This document shows positions 1-11,462 of a stretch of 64,000 nucleotides of DNA, piece after piece (the first letter of the stretch is position 1; each line of letters starts with the position of its first letter). The notes beneath the pieces were generated by a model. The model had not been told where the DNA came from and did no database searches. It worked only from the letters and a program-made list of their open reading frames with translations. The DNA comes from Henckelia pumila (lineage: Eukaryota; Streptophyta; Magnoliopsida; Lamiales; Gesneriaceae): the NCBI RefSeq assembly GCF_033568475.1, contig NC_133121.1:131472375-131536374 (forward strand), written 5' to 3'. The position numbers and the translations under genes are program-made.

Positions 1-1895
1 GAAATCTTCCAAGCAATAAGATCTCTTTGAGACTCAAATCGGAAACTAATGTTGCATCTCGAGCGTCTTCAACTTCTCCGATGCTCAAGATAATACGGAG
101 CTATTCTGAACAGAAATAAGTCTCAACTCTCAATAAGAAGAAGTGCAAAGCACTGAAAGGTCATCAATACCGAAAAAATAAATAATACTGAGGTTTTATT
201 CAATCTCTCCTTCAATTCAATAAGAACTGGTCTCAAATATACAAACTAAACAGGAGAACAAAACCTGCTGAGTATTCGTCTAATCAACAATAAGGATTTC
301 TCAAAGGATTTGCGGTAGAACTCGCTAAATCAAAGAATCTTCAAATTCAGATAAGGACGTCGATCCAGATCAATTCATTACTGCTCTAGTCTTGAGGTAT
401 TCAATAAAATTCCATCTTCTTAGAGAAAAGATCGAGGAAAAGACAACTCGTTCTCCACAAGATTCAGACATCAGAAGAATAGCATAATTGATCGACAAGA
501 AAATCTGCGAACAATCCTTAAAGAATCTAAAAGATCAATATGGCTCTTCTAAGGATAAGAGTTTCATCGATAAGAATATTCAAGAACTCATCTACAACTC
601 TCTGGATTCAGTTCAAAGGACTCATAATTACTGCAGATGCAATTCCAATTCAATCTGTGCGAAAAAAAATTCAAATCGGTCGTACCTCATTCCGAATTCA
701 ATCTCTGAAACTTCTTCCCTTCCGATTATCAGTCGATGATGTCTGATCTAAAATTAATGTTGAACTCATCCTCTCGACTCAGAGGCAAATCTGGAATCTC
801 AACTAGAACAACATCAGCAAACTCAACAACTCTGTTAAATCAACCAACACGGTTGATTGAAGACATCATCTGCATACCTCAAACATTCCTCCGCACCTTT
901 CTGTAACAAACAGTAATAGACAATTAATAATAAAGGAATTCTTAATTCAGGAGTTTTACCGGAGGAAATCCATTCGTATACCGTCTCGGATCTGAATCTG
1001 GCAACTGTCTGAAATCAACCTCGGTTGCCCTGTATTCGGTTAATATACTACATCGATAATATAATCAAATCTGATAACCGAATTATAGTACTGTTCAGTA
1101 CAATCAACTCTCATCGAATCAAAGTTCAAAAATTCAAACTAAACTCACCGCAACTAATTCAGATACTCAAAAGTAGAAGAAGTATTAATCTAACTTCTCA
1201 ATAAGAAGAAAAAGTTGCATCAATATCTAACAGCAACAGAGTCGAAAGACTAGAATCAAACAGTTACCTGCTTCATCATCGTCAAGAGCAGTTAGAGTCT
1301 GTGAATCCTCGAGCAAGTACTAAAGCCTTGCAGTTGGTAACCAACTAACTGAATCCGTCGTTCATCGCTGTAGTTTACAAGAATCAAACAACTGATCGAT
1401 CTCTTCTAATCAGCTTTCACACCCAAACTCATTCTCAGAACTCCTCAGAGTTGAAGGGTTAACAGACTAAAATCTCATCAGTAATTCTTCCATCAGTTCA
1501 GTCACAAAACAAATCTGTACAATCGGGTTCGCTACTAGTTGAATCCTGTTCAAAATTGCCGAGTAGAAAATCTAATTCAAGAAGATTAGGACACAACATC
1601 TCAAATACATCTATCCGGTGTCCAACAACCTCATCTCGACATACTCATTCGATCTCTAGAGTATTCAATGCAACCAGTAACCCGAAACAGTTCGTATCTC
1701 AATTAATTCATGCTTTAAAATTTAAATCACATATCCAAGTAATTCAAATAATTCTCAATCATAAAGCATGCTCGCATTGAATTTAATAAATCAATTAAAT
1801 AACTCAAACACATGCGAGAAGCCAATTCAAGCGGACTCGATCTACCCGCTCACTCTAGTTCAGTCCAAGAATCTTATCGCTCTGATACCATTTAA
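1..1895 (-). mobile_element. Decayed Ty3/gypsy element A, internal region (left copy, partial)
   Basis: This is the 5' part of the internal region of a minus-strand LTR retrotransposon; it runs off the left window edge. It is recognised because a tRNA-Met primer site and a 2.2-kb LTR follow at its right end. No long minus-strand reading frame survives, and the short plus-strand frames (for example 488-739 and 1556-1780) look accidental. The same sequence recurs at 23627-25521 with few differences. Gag should lie here by position, but I cannot recognise gag motifs. Confidence 0.7.
1879..1890 (-). other. Primer-binding site of element A (tRNA-iMet type), left copy
   Basis: The minus strand reads TGGTATCAGAGC, the usual plant retroelement site complementary to the 3' end of initiator tRNA-Met. 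It lies five bases inside the LTR end at 1896, which fixes the element as minus-strand. Confidence 0.85.
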
Positions 1896-4120
1896 TGTGA
1901 GGCCTCGATTCTAAACATCTAATCTCGGAATTAAACAACAATAGGGCATTCAAGATTCAAGATTAAAAGTAATAATTTTTTTTAAACAGTGCTCGCTCGA
2001 TCGATAGAACTTTACCGATCGAGCGGGCCATCTTAACCAAGTCTCTGCCGAGACTTACAAAAGCCCGCCGCTCGATCGGTAAAAACTTACCGATCGAGCG
2101 GAAGCAAAATCCAAACTTCCTGCCTCAAAACAGGGGTGCTCGTTCGATCGGTGAAAGTCTGCCGATCGAGCGAGACACCTGCCCAGAAAAATCTTTTGGT
2201 TTTTCTTTCTTTCTTTCAATCCAATCTCAACTCAATCAATTCGACGACAAGATAAATTTCATTCAACATGATATACAAGTATTCAATTCTAAGTTCATAC
2301 AATCTTCAATATATCAAGCATGCTTCAATCTAGTTTGAACTTATACAACTACAAAAAGGAGTTCGAAAACGTAAACGACTCCTAAACATCAAAGCCTCAC
2401 TTCTATCATCTCAACCACTTAGTCATGCTGCCTCTGACTCGGTCCTGCCTCACCTGTTGCCAAGTACACATACAAACAAAGACAACAGCCAGATAATCCG
2501 GTGAGAATACAATTTCCAGTAAAAGAGACAATCATGCAGTATCAATCAAACATATCAATCATGATACGCAACAAATCCATCTTATATATCAACTTCAGAT
2601 ATAAATCACATCAAGACATGTATGAATTTCCAAATATCTATCACCTCAAGATCAATTCAAGTAATTCTTCCAAGTACTGGAGTAAAATGATATGCATATC
2701 TTTAAAACTTTTGGATTATCAGACTCAGATAATCAAATGGAATTCTTCTTTCTTTCTTCGGTTTGGGATCCCGATGTTAAAATATCCAACAATCACACCG
2801 AACTCCCTTCTCGAGGTGGACGAGGCATATTTTAATCCTCTAGACTCTAGAGCATTATAGAGAGTTTATTTGACAAGGTATAAAATCTCCAACCAGGTCA
2901 CTCAACTACAATCTCTAGATCATCTAATCAAATTGAAATGAATCAAGGCTCAATATGAATGCATATGTCATCTCATGCATTCTAATATTATTTCAATCAT
3001 CAGTTCATATAAGCATTCAATCATGCTTTCATTCATCAATTCAAATAATCGTTCAAACATGATGTCGTCAATATAAATGCATATATACTCTCATGCATTC
3101 AAATAAACATTCAAATATGATTTCAAATAAGCATTCAATCATGCAAGTATGTGATTTTTTCGGAACACTCGAATAAATTCTAATTCGAGTTAATCGTTCC
3201 ATTCAATTCTAAGTCGTCTTTTACCTTATTCTCTTCGAAGGTACTTCAATCTGAAATCAATAACAAGGATAATAGTTAATATCCAATCAAACTCTTTCAA
3301 AAACTCAATCAACTTCTTCAATCGATAAATAAGAAAATCGATATTGTACCGACTTCAATCTTCCAACTGACCAAAGCTGCTACCTCGCAACTCTGCTGAC
3401 TTCAATTCAATCTATCATAAAAAGTCAATAGGATCAATATCGACATCCAAAAGTTCAATCAAACTCGATACAATCAAAATATTGAACGATATCCAAAACT
3501 CAAACTGACGGCATAACGGCTATAAACTGATCAAACCGGAAATGCAGACAGCAAGATATCAATTCAATAAACTCATAATCATCTCAATATCATCAAAACA
3601 ATTCAAATCCTTCAAATCTAAAATCTCCAATTTTGAATTAATCTTCCAAAAATCAAAACAATTCCGAACGACGCTCTATTTCAAAACCGACAGAGAATAA
3701 ACGATCAGAACTCTGCCAAGATCAACATACTCCAAACTCAATCGATTCTAACAACATCCAAAAATAGAAGTCTAGCTGATCGAAGAAAAACTTACTATAG
3801 AACGAAGCTCTCGCAGCCGTGATCGCTAATCTGCCTTCAGAAATAAATTCCAACGGACGGATCGAGCTCGGGGAGAAATCTGGAAGCTTGAGAAAGCTTG
3901 GAGTCGGCTCTAATGGAGGAAGAGGCGATGGACGTGATGAAGAGTGAAGAAAATCAAGTCAAACATGCTTAAATATCTAACAAATCCAATATTTGCATTT
4001 TAGTCCCTAAAAATTCCAAAAATTGCATTTTAGTCCCTGATCAAATCGAATCGACCCTCGACTTCTAAAATCTTTGATTATCTCAAATAAAGTCCATTAA
4101 GTTAATTTTGGGGCATTACA
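1896..4120 (-). repeat. 5' LTR of gypsy element A (left copy)
   Basis: On the plus strand it begins TGTGAGGCCTCG and ends GGGGCATTACA, so it has TG...CA ends; length 2225 bp. The primer site flanks the 1896 side, so in the element's own orientation this is the 5' LTR reading from 4120 down to 1896. It abuts copia E directly at 4121, so element A inserted into the copia element. It carries a hairpin cluster at 1994-2174. ORFs inside it (such as 2501-2860) are not credible genes. It is homologous to solo LTR C at 38503-40660. Confidence 0.85.
1994..2174. repeat. Triplet of long hairpins in LTR A (left copy)
   Basis: Three inverted repeats share the stem core CGCTCGATCGG: 1994-2025, 2068-2101 (perfect 15-bp stem CCGCTCGATCGGTAA, 4-nt loop) and 2139-2174. 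Their starts are 74 and 71 bases apart. A further perfect 7-bp hairpin (AAGTCTC, loop TGCC) lies between the first two. In the element's orientation the cluster lies about 100-280 nt from the LTR 3' end, just upstream of the primer site, so it would fall in the RNA leader if the R/U5 boundary is placed as usual. Confidence 0.85.
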
Positions 4121-4727
4121 CACGCTCATCCCCTTTATTGCTTCCTATACCACCTCGCGTGATGCGTGGTCCACACTGGCTAAGACCTATGCTGCCCCGA
4201 GTCGTGGCCGCATCCTCCAACTCAAAAATCAACTTGCAAATCCGATCAAGGGATCCAAAATAGTAATCGACTTCATGCATGGCATCAAGGTCTCTGTGGA
4301 TGCTTTCGCTCTTATGAACGTCTCCTATGACTCTGAGGATCTTACACTTAAGGTTCTTAATGTCCTGGATGATTCCTACAAGGAACTCTCTCATGCCATC
4401 CAAGCTCGTGACACTCCAATCTCCTTTGACGAGCTTCACGAAAAATTGCTCAACTTTGAAGCACAGCTACTACTTCGCCAATCTGCCGTGTCTGGTCCAG
4501 CTACCGCCTTCCCTGTATCTCGCTCCACCAAGTCTTCTCATGCCAGTGCAACCTCTGGGCAGCCCCGTTATTTTGGTTCGCCGCACCCCCGAGACCCTCG
4601 CGGACCCACTCCATGGGCACCACGGCCGTCCTCGGCCTCTTCTGGCTCCTCTCCCCGGCCTTATCTTGGCCGCTGCCAACTCTGTGCTACTCCTGGACAC
4701 TCTGCCAAACGTTGTCCTAATTTTTAG
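4121..4727 (+). pseudogene. Truncated Ty1/copia element E, gag (left copy)
   Basis: The frame is open from the LTR A junction and encodes the C-terminal part of a copia Gag (UBN2-type), ending in the zinc knuckle CQLCATPGHSAKRC (CX2CX4HX4C), then CPNF and a TAG at 4725-4727. The N-terminus is cut off by the insertion of element A, so no start codon is available. The frame continues after the TAG into protease without a shift. The minus-strand ORFs over this region are shadows. Confidence 0.85.
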
Positions 4728-6227
4728 TATTTTCCATGGACTCCATCCTCGTCGTCGAGTCCTGCTCCTCCCGCCTACATGCCTCCACATGCCCACACCG
4801 AGTCGCACTCTTTGGCCCAGCCCTCCTATTCTGAGTGGCTTCTTGACTCCGGTGCCTCTCATCATGTCACCACGGACCTTGCCAATCTATCGCTTCATAC
4901 ACCTTATGATGGGACCGACACCGTGACAGTTGGAAATGACAGTGGTTTGCATATTTCTCACACTGGCTCTCTTTCACTACCTACATCTACTACTTCTATT
5001 TTACTTACTCATGTTTTGTGTGTCCCAACCATGACTAAAAATCTGATTTTGGTCACTCAAATTTGCCGCACTAATAATGTTTATGTTACTTTTTTGTCCT
5101 CGTCCTTTCAGGTGAAGGATCTTCGCACGGGGGCCCTTCTTCTCACCGGAATATGTAAGCGTAGAACCTATGTGTGGCCTCCGGACACCCTCTTCCTGTC
5201 TGCTCCTGTTGCTCTTCGTGCCACTTCTGATTCCCTTTCCTTGTGGCACTCTCGCTTAGGTCATCCCTCGTCTGCAATTATGCGTCATTTAGTCACTTCC
5301 AAAGTTTTTTCTGCTCCTCCTAATTATTTTCCGAATTTTCATTGTAATTCTTGCAATATTAATAAAAGTCACAAGTTACCATTTTATGAGTCAAGTCTTA
5401 CTTCCTCCCGCCCCCTCGAATTACTTTTTTCTGATGTATGGTCCTCCCCTGTTATTTCTATGGATGGTTACAAATACTATGTCATCTTTGTTGACCATTA
5501 CACGAAATATGTTTGGCTGTACCCTCTGCAGCGCAAATCCGATGTCCTGTCTGTTTTCACTAAATTCACTCCCCTGGTTGAAAATAAATTTAAAACTAAA
5601 ATCGTCACCCTCTACACTGACAATGGTGGCGAGTTTCTGGCTCTTCGCCCCTTTCTCTCCACTCATGGCATATCTCATCTCACCACTCCTCCTCATACCC
5701 CGAAACATAACTAATATGCTGAATGCCGGCATCGTCATATTGTTGAAACTGGTCTCACTCTGCTTCACCAAGCGTCTCTTCCCACTACCTTCTGGCCTTT
5801 CGCTTTTGCTGTAGCTACTTACACCATCAACCGCATGCCCAAATCCAATCTCTGTTTGTCCTCCTCTTATGAGAAATTATTTGGTCACTGTTCAAATCTC
5901 ACTAAACTTCATGTCTTTGGGTGCTTGTGTTATCCATGGTTACGACCGTACATTCAACACAAGTTAGAACCCAAATCGCTTCCTTCTATTTTTCTTGGTT
6001 ACTCCCTCACTCAAAGTGCATACTTGTGCTTTGATCCCGTGTCTAACAAAACACTTGTCTCATGTCATGTCCACTTCGAAGAAGCTGAGTTTCCCTTTCT
6101 TCAACTCTGCCAATCCTTGAATCCCCCTACTTCTGTCGATTCCCCATCCCCTCTTTTGTCGCTATCCCCCACGTTCCCTCCTCCGGCGTCCACCGTGGTA
6201 CCACCTACAGTCCCGCCCCCTTGCTGA
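4728..6227 (+). pseudogene. Copia element E, protease and integrase (left copy)
   Basis: Same frame as the gag. It encodes an aspartic protease with the active-site motif LLDSGASHH, a pre-integrase zinc region (LWHSRLGH ... CNSCNINKSHK) and an integrase core containing FSDVWSSP and YTDNGGEF. Two further in-frame stops break it: TAA at 5712-5714, just after PHTPKHN where the integrase core continues, and TGA at 6225-6227 in a proline-rich linker before reverse transcriptase. No frameshift is seen, so decay is by point substitutions only. Confidence 0.85.
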
Positions 6228-7424
6228 GTTCCTCCACCGCCGCCCACACCGCAGCCATTCACTACCATCCCCCCTCCACCCCCTGCTCCCCACCCCATGC
6301 TCACTCACTCTCGGAACCATATTCACAAGCCAAATCCCAAATACTCCCTTGTCACTACCACTAACTTCCCTGAGCTTGAACCCACATGTGCCACTATAGC
6401 TCTCAAAGATCCTCGTTGGCGCTCTGCCATGTCTCTTGAATTTGATGCACTACTTCGAAATGGTACTTGGGATCTTGTTCCATCTCATCCTAATCAGAAT
6501 CTTGTTGGATGCAAATGGGTATTTCGCATAAAACATCATCCTGATGGGTCTATCGATCGCTTTAAAGCCCGTCTTGTTGCTAAGGGGTTTCACCAACGCC
6601 CGGGACTTGACTACAGTGACACTTTTAGCCCTGTCGTCAAGCCTACCACTGTTCGTCTTATCTTGAGTCTTGCGGTGCAACACGGCTGGTCCTTGCGCCA
6701 ACTTGATGTTAATAACGCTTTTCTGCAGGGCTCTTTAGATGAGGAGGTCTTCATGGCTCAACCTCCGGGCTTCTCTGACAGTAATTTTCCCACTCATGTT
6801 TGTAAGCTCAGGAAAGCTATATACAGGCTTAAACAGGCGCCCCGTGCCTGGTATCATGCGCTGCGTACATTCCTATTGGGTTTCGGCTTCTCCAATTCCC
6901 TCTCTGATGCATCACTGTTTATTCTCCGTCGCTCATCTGCCACTATTTATCTCTTGGTATATGTTGATGATTTGATTGTTACAGGCAGCTCTTTATCACT
7001 TATCACTGATGTTATTACCAGTCTGGCTGCTCAGTTTTCTCTCAAAGACCTGTGTGAATTATCTTATTTCTTGGGGGTTGAGGTCACTCCCAATGCTGGC
7101 GGTCTTATTCTCTCTCAACGAAAGTATATTGCTGATCTTCTCGCACGCTTTCACATGCAGAATGCCAAACCGGTTCACACGTCTTTGGCAACTGGCACGC
7201 CCTTATCTCTCAATGATGGTGCTCCATCTACTGATGCATCTCGATACCGCCAGGTTGTAGGTAGTTTACAGTACATTCTCCTTACACGTCCTGATGTAGC
7301 ATTTGCTGTTAATCGCTTGTCCCAATTCATGCACTCTCCTTCTAAACATCATTGGGGTGCTGCCAAGCGCTTACTGCGCTATCTCAATGGAACTATTGCC
7401 TATGGTCTTCATCCAAGTTCCATA
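6228..7424 (+). pseudogene. Copia element E, reverse transcriptase / partial RNase H (left copy)
   Basis: Encodes a copia-type reverse transcriptase: WKWVFRIKH-like start (CKWVFRIKHHPDGS), KARLVAKGF, the LDVNNAFLQG motif and the catalytic LLVYVDDLIVTG, followed by the connection region LTRPDVAFAVNRLSQFM. Homology ends near GLHPSS at about 7424. The RNase H domain and the 3' LTR are missing, so the element is truncated at both ends. The open frame runs on to 7502 in unrelated sequence. Confidence 0.88.
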
Positions 7425-8150
7425 ACTTCTATACCAAATGTAAGAATCTCAATTCTGAGAAGTGAAAAATATATCTTAAACAACAAATTTAAGAGAATCT
7501 AATATTTTTTACAAAAATCCGTTATATATTACGCTTAAAATAGTGGAAAAATTATATATTAATTTTCATAAATTTTTGTTTTCTTTTATTTGTGGATGAT
7601 ATACACTAGCGCACTAGGTAAACCCGTCCGAGCTAACTGTTTTCTTTTGTGAGCAGGATGATATGTGTTTGATTAATAATTTACAATTGCATTCCATTCA
7701 GTATATATTTGCCAAAATTTTCATTTACGGTATTAGATTCAAATGGATAACATGATCTTTTTTTTCCGTTTTCCCGCTTGCATTTCTTCGGCTGAAAATT
7801 TCTTTGTTCACGATTGCTTGCGCCTCCATATTTTCATCGGTTTCCCCAAATCCTTCCTTCTCGCAGGATTTTCTTTTTCCTTCTCCCCTTCTTACACTTA
7901 TAAATCATGACAATTAATTACAAGCTCTTAAAACAGCTTATAAGTTTAGCCAAACACGAATATTGCATTTGTAGTCATATCTGTTTTTTTAATATAATTT
8001 TATTCATTTTAAGTTTAGTCAAACACGAATATTGCATTTGTAGTCATATCTGTTTTTTTAATATAATTTTATTCATTTTTGGACGCGATGTTGATGTGGC
8101 ACCGGCGTTGACGTGCATGATGCCACATCAATACCCTCATTAAAAAAATA

Positions 8151-8188
<38 letters not shown>

Positions 8189-8380
8189 CGGAGATACAAA
8201 TTAAACAAAGATTGAAATTTTGATAATATAAATGATCAAATTTGTAAAAAGACGAATAAAAAATATATATTTTTCATGATTGTAATAATTTAAGGGCAAC
8301 TTGTAGATAACTCCTTAAATCAAACATAAGTTTCAATTCACTCCTATATTTGTCTTTCCGAAAATGTCCTTGTCTTTATT
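7425..8380. other. Non-coding spacer between copia E and the EPRV (left copy)
   Basis: No gene is credible here. The stretch is AT-rich and holds a 69-bp tandem duplication (7942-8010 and 8011-8079), an inverted repeat TGATGTGGCA/TGCCACATCA around 8092-8128 and an (AT)n run near 8158-8183. The 7907-8143 ORF is produced by the tandem repeat. The viral border cannot be placed exactly; recognisable coat-protein code begins at 8381. Confidence 0.6.
7942..8079. repeat. 69-bp direct tandem duplication (left copy)
   Basis: Two consecutive 69-bp units starting AAGTTTAG at 7942 and 8011 differ at one or two bases. It recurs at 31573-31710 in the duplicated segment. Confidence 0.85.
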
Positions 8381-9041
8381 TTAATCATTATTATTTCTTG
8401 AATTATCAAATGTGAAATCGGATTCAAAATCTGATTCACTTGATTCATCAAGATAATAGATATTTTCATCGTCGGATGAAAATTCAATTGTTTCTACTGG
8501 ATAGAATCCAATAGTATATATTCCTTCAAGAAGTTTAACTTTATTTTTCTTTTCGTTTCATTTTGGACATTCATTTGCATAATGACCTTCTTCATTGCAC
8601 AACGAACATGTGCAGTTCTTTCCTTTACCTTTTGGGCAAGGTGGTTTTTTATTATCAAGCTTTTTATAAAATTTTCTTTTATAAGGTTTTCTGAAGAAAT
8701 TCCTTTTAAATTTCTTTTTCTTATATGGAATAAATTTCCTATTAAAAGATTTATAAGGTTTATTTAATTTATTATGTTTCTGTCGTTTTAAATGTTTGTG
8801 TGACATGTTTGTTTTACAACCGTATTCTTTTACTGTGAATTCCATTTTGTCACAACAAAGTTTATTGTTTTGTTTGTAAGATTTGGATATTCTTTTATTT
8901 AATGTTATTTCATGACATTTCTTTGTTATAACGTCTTTAATAAATTTAATAGCTCCTTCTAGTGTTTTGGCATAAGCACTAGTTAAGAATTCATCTTTAC
9001 TATTTATTGATATATTAGGTATTTTATTAAAAATATTTAAT
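8381..9041 (-). pseudogene. EPRV coat protein, C-terminal fragment (left copy)
   Basis: Reading from 9041 down, this is the C-terminal part of a caulimovirid coat protein: a very Lys/Arg-rich stretch, then the zinc knuckle CSLCNEEGHYANEC, then an acidic Ser/Asp/Glu-rich tail ending at a TAA at 8381-8383. A TGA at 8558-8560 interrupts the frame just after the zinc knuckle, and further stops lie upstream of the Lys-rich part. The fragment is cut at 9041 by the duplication junction. Its full counterpart is at 32014-33385. Confidence 0.75.
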
Positions 9042-9042
9042 A
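9041..9042. other. Tandem-duplication junction (EPRV coat gene joined to gypsy B pol)
   Basis: Left of the junction the sequence matches the EPRV up to 32674; right of it the sequence matches gypsy B from 15909. The interval 9042-32674 is 23,633 bp, exactly the offset between the two copies near the junction. There is no clear microhomology: the next EPRV base would be T and the preceding gypsy base C. Confidence 0.85.
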
Positions 9043-11450
9043 GCTACATCCTTCTTCATGTTCTTCCACCAAAATTGAGGTCTGAGAATATGGTACATTT
9101 TCTTGCCTCCTGGGTGAATGCTATAACGAGTGCAATGAGCTTCATTAAGGATGGATGTGCGCAAGTCAGGAATATCTGGGACAACCAATCTTCCATTCAA
9201 TCGAAGAGAGTCATCTAAATAAATTGAAAATCCAGATTGATGTCCTTGAGTCACTAAATCATAAGACTTCTGGATCTGATCATCTGACTTTTGGGCAGCT
9301 TTAATAATCTGAATTAACTCAGGTTCAACAGAAATCTGAGAAACACAGATAGCATTCCCTCGAATCTGAAAATTCAAACCAGAAGTGCAGATATCCTCGT
9401 GCAACTTAGAAATATAGATTGAGGAGAGTTGAGCATCATTATCGACTTTACGACTCAAAGCATCAGCAATGACATTCACTTTTCCCGGCTGATATTGGAT
9501 CTCACAATCATAATCTTTCAACAGATCCATCCAACGTCTTTGTCTCATATTCAAATCAGATTGAGAAAATAAATATTTGAGACTCTTATGATCTGAATAA
9601 ATTACAAATTGTTCTCCAAATAGATAATGTCTCCAGACTTTTAGAGCAAAGACAATAGCAGCCAATTCCAAATCATGAACAGGATATCTAGATTCATGTG
9701 TCTTCAACTGACGAGAACCATAAGCCACTACTCTGCCATGTCGCATCAAGACACAACCTAATCCTCGAGACGAAGCATCTGTGCAAACAACAAATCCTCC
9801 AGAACCACTTGGAATTGTAAGTACTGGTGCAGAAGTCAATCTCTTCTTCAACTCAACAAAACTTGACTCACATTCATCAGACCAAATGAATTTCTGATTT
9901 TTCTGAGTCAACAAAGTGATAGGTTTAGCAATCTTTGAGAATCCTTCAATGAATCTACGATAATAACCAGCTAAACCCATAAAACTCCGAATCTCTGGCA
10001 CATTCGTCGGTCTTGGCCAATTCAATACTGCTTCTACTTTACTTGGATCAACAGAAATACCATGTTCAGAGATAACATGGCCTAGAAAGACAACTCTGTC
10101 TAGCCAAAATTCACACTTGGACAACTTTGCATATAATTGTTTCTTTTGAAGAATTCGAAGAATTAACCTCAAGTGCTTGGCGTGTTCTTCTTCGGACTTA
10201 GAATAAATAAGAATATCGTCGATGAAAACAATGACAAACTTATCGAGATATTTTCTGAATACACGATTCATCAAGTCCATGAAAATAGCAGGAGCATTAG
10301 TCAAACCAAAAGGCATAACTAAAAATTCAAAGTGTCCATATCTAGTGCGAAATGCTGTTTTTGTAACATCTTGTTGTCTAACTCGTACTTGGTGATATCC
10401 AGAGCGAAGATCAATCTTGGAATACACCGCCGTACCTTGTAACTGATCAAACAAGTCATCAATTCTTGGAAGTGGATATTTATTCTTGATGGTTGACTTA
10501 TTCAATTGTCTGTAATCAATACACATTCTCATCATGCCATCTTTCTTTTTAACAAAAAGAACAGGAGCACCCCAAGGTGAAGAACTTGGACGAATATAAC
10601 CTTTACTCAACAATTCCTGTAACTGTTCTTTCAATTCTTTTAACTCAACAGGAGCTAATCGATACGGTGCTCGAGATAAAGGTTCAGTTCCTGGCATCAG
10701 TTCTATACTGAACTCAACTTCTCGTTCTGGTGGAAATCCAGGAATTTCCTCAGGAAATACATCAGAAAATTCACAGACAACAGGAATGTCAGATATTGAC
10801 CGCTCACCTTGAGACAGATCGACAACATAAACAAGAAAACCTTCATTTCCTGAGTCCAACAGACGAGTCATTTCGATAGAAGAGACTAAAGGAATCTTAG
10901 CTCGTGAACCTCGACCATAAAAATTCCATTTAGGAGCAAAACTAGGTCTAAATCGAACTATTCCTCTATAACAATCGACAGTGGCTTTATTAGAAGTTAG
11001 AACATCCATACCCACAATACAATCGAAATCATGCATAGGTAGGACTATAAGATTCAGGTACAACACATTATCAGCATAGAGCAACACCGCATTAAACACA
11101 GCATTATCAGTTATGATCATTCTTCCCATTGGAGTAGCAACTGATAAATTACCATTCATACTAGTGGTGCAAAGATCATTGGAAGCGACAAATGCACGAG
11201 ATATAAACGAATGCGATGCTCCAGTATCAAAGAGTACTCGTGCTGTAAAATCACATAGAGTGCAGTTACCAGTAATTACAGTACCTGGAGCTGCCTGTGC
11301 CTCGTCCTCTGTCAAGGCAAATACACGAACTGGTGGCTGATTTTGCTGACCACCTTGACCTCTTGATTGCTGATGAGGCTTGCTCGACTGCTGAGAAGAG
11401 TGGGATGGTGCAGAAAATTTGCCACTAGGTGTTCCACCACCTGCCTGCAC
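9042..11450 (-). pseudogene. Gypsy/chromovirus B1 pol, truncated (protease, RT, RNase H, start of integrase)
   Basis: Open minus-strand frame with an aspartic protease (FDTGASHSF), reverse transcriptase ([18 protein letters not shown]), RNase H ([22 protein letters not shown]) and the start of the integrase zinc region. It is cut at 9042 by the duplication junction, after which the frame reads a few foreign residues to a stop at 9027. About 11 base differences from B2 are visible; one changes KKDGT to KKDGM in the RT. Upstream it is in frame with gag, separated by one TAG (11463-11465). Confidence 0.9.
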
Positions 11451-11462
11451 TGATTTTCCTAT

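Noticed and set aside
1994..2174. CRISPR-like array of palindromic repeats at ~73-nt spacing
   Set aside because: Only three units, inside a plant LTR, with imperfect repeats; no cas genes and a eukaryotic context.
1994..2174. MicroRNA precursor
   Set aside because: Stems are 11-15 bp with short loops, too short for a plant miRNA precursor; small-RNA data would be needed to revive the idea.
4470..4865. 131-residue minus-strand ORF rich in Gly and Arg
   Set aside because: Antisense shadow of copia E gag and protease; Gly/Arg richness comes from the Pro/Ser-rich sense strand.
7907..8143. 78-residue ORF with an internal peptide repeat
   Set aside because: The repeat is the 69-bp DNA tandem duplication; it falls in a spacer with no promoter or homology.
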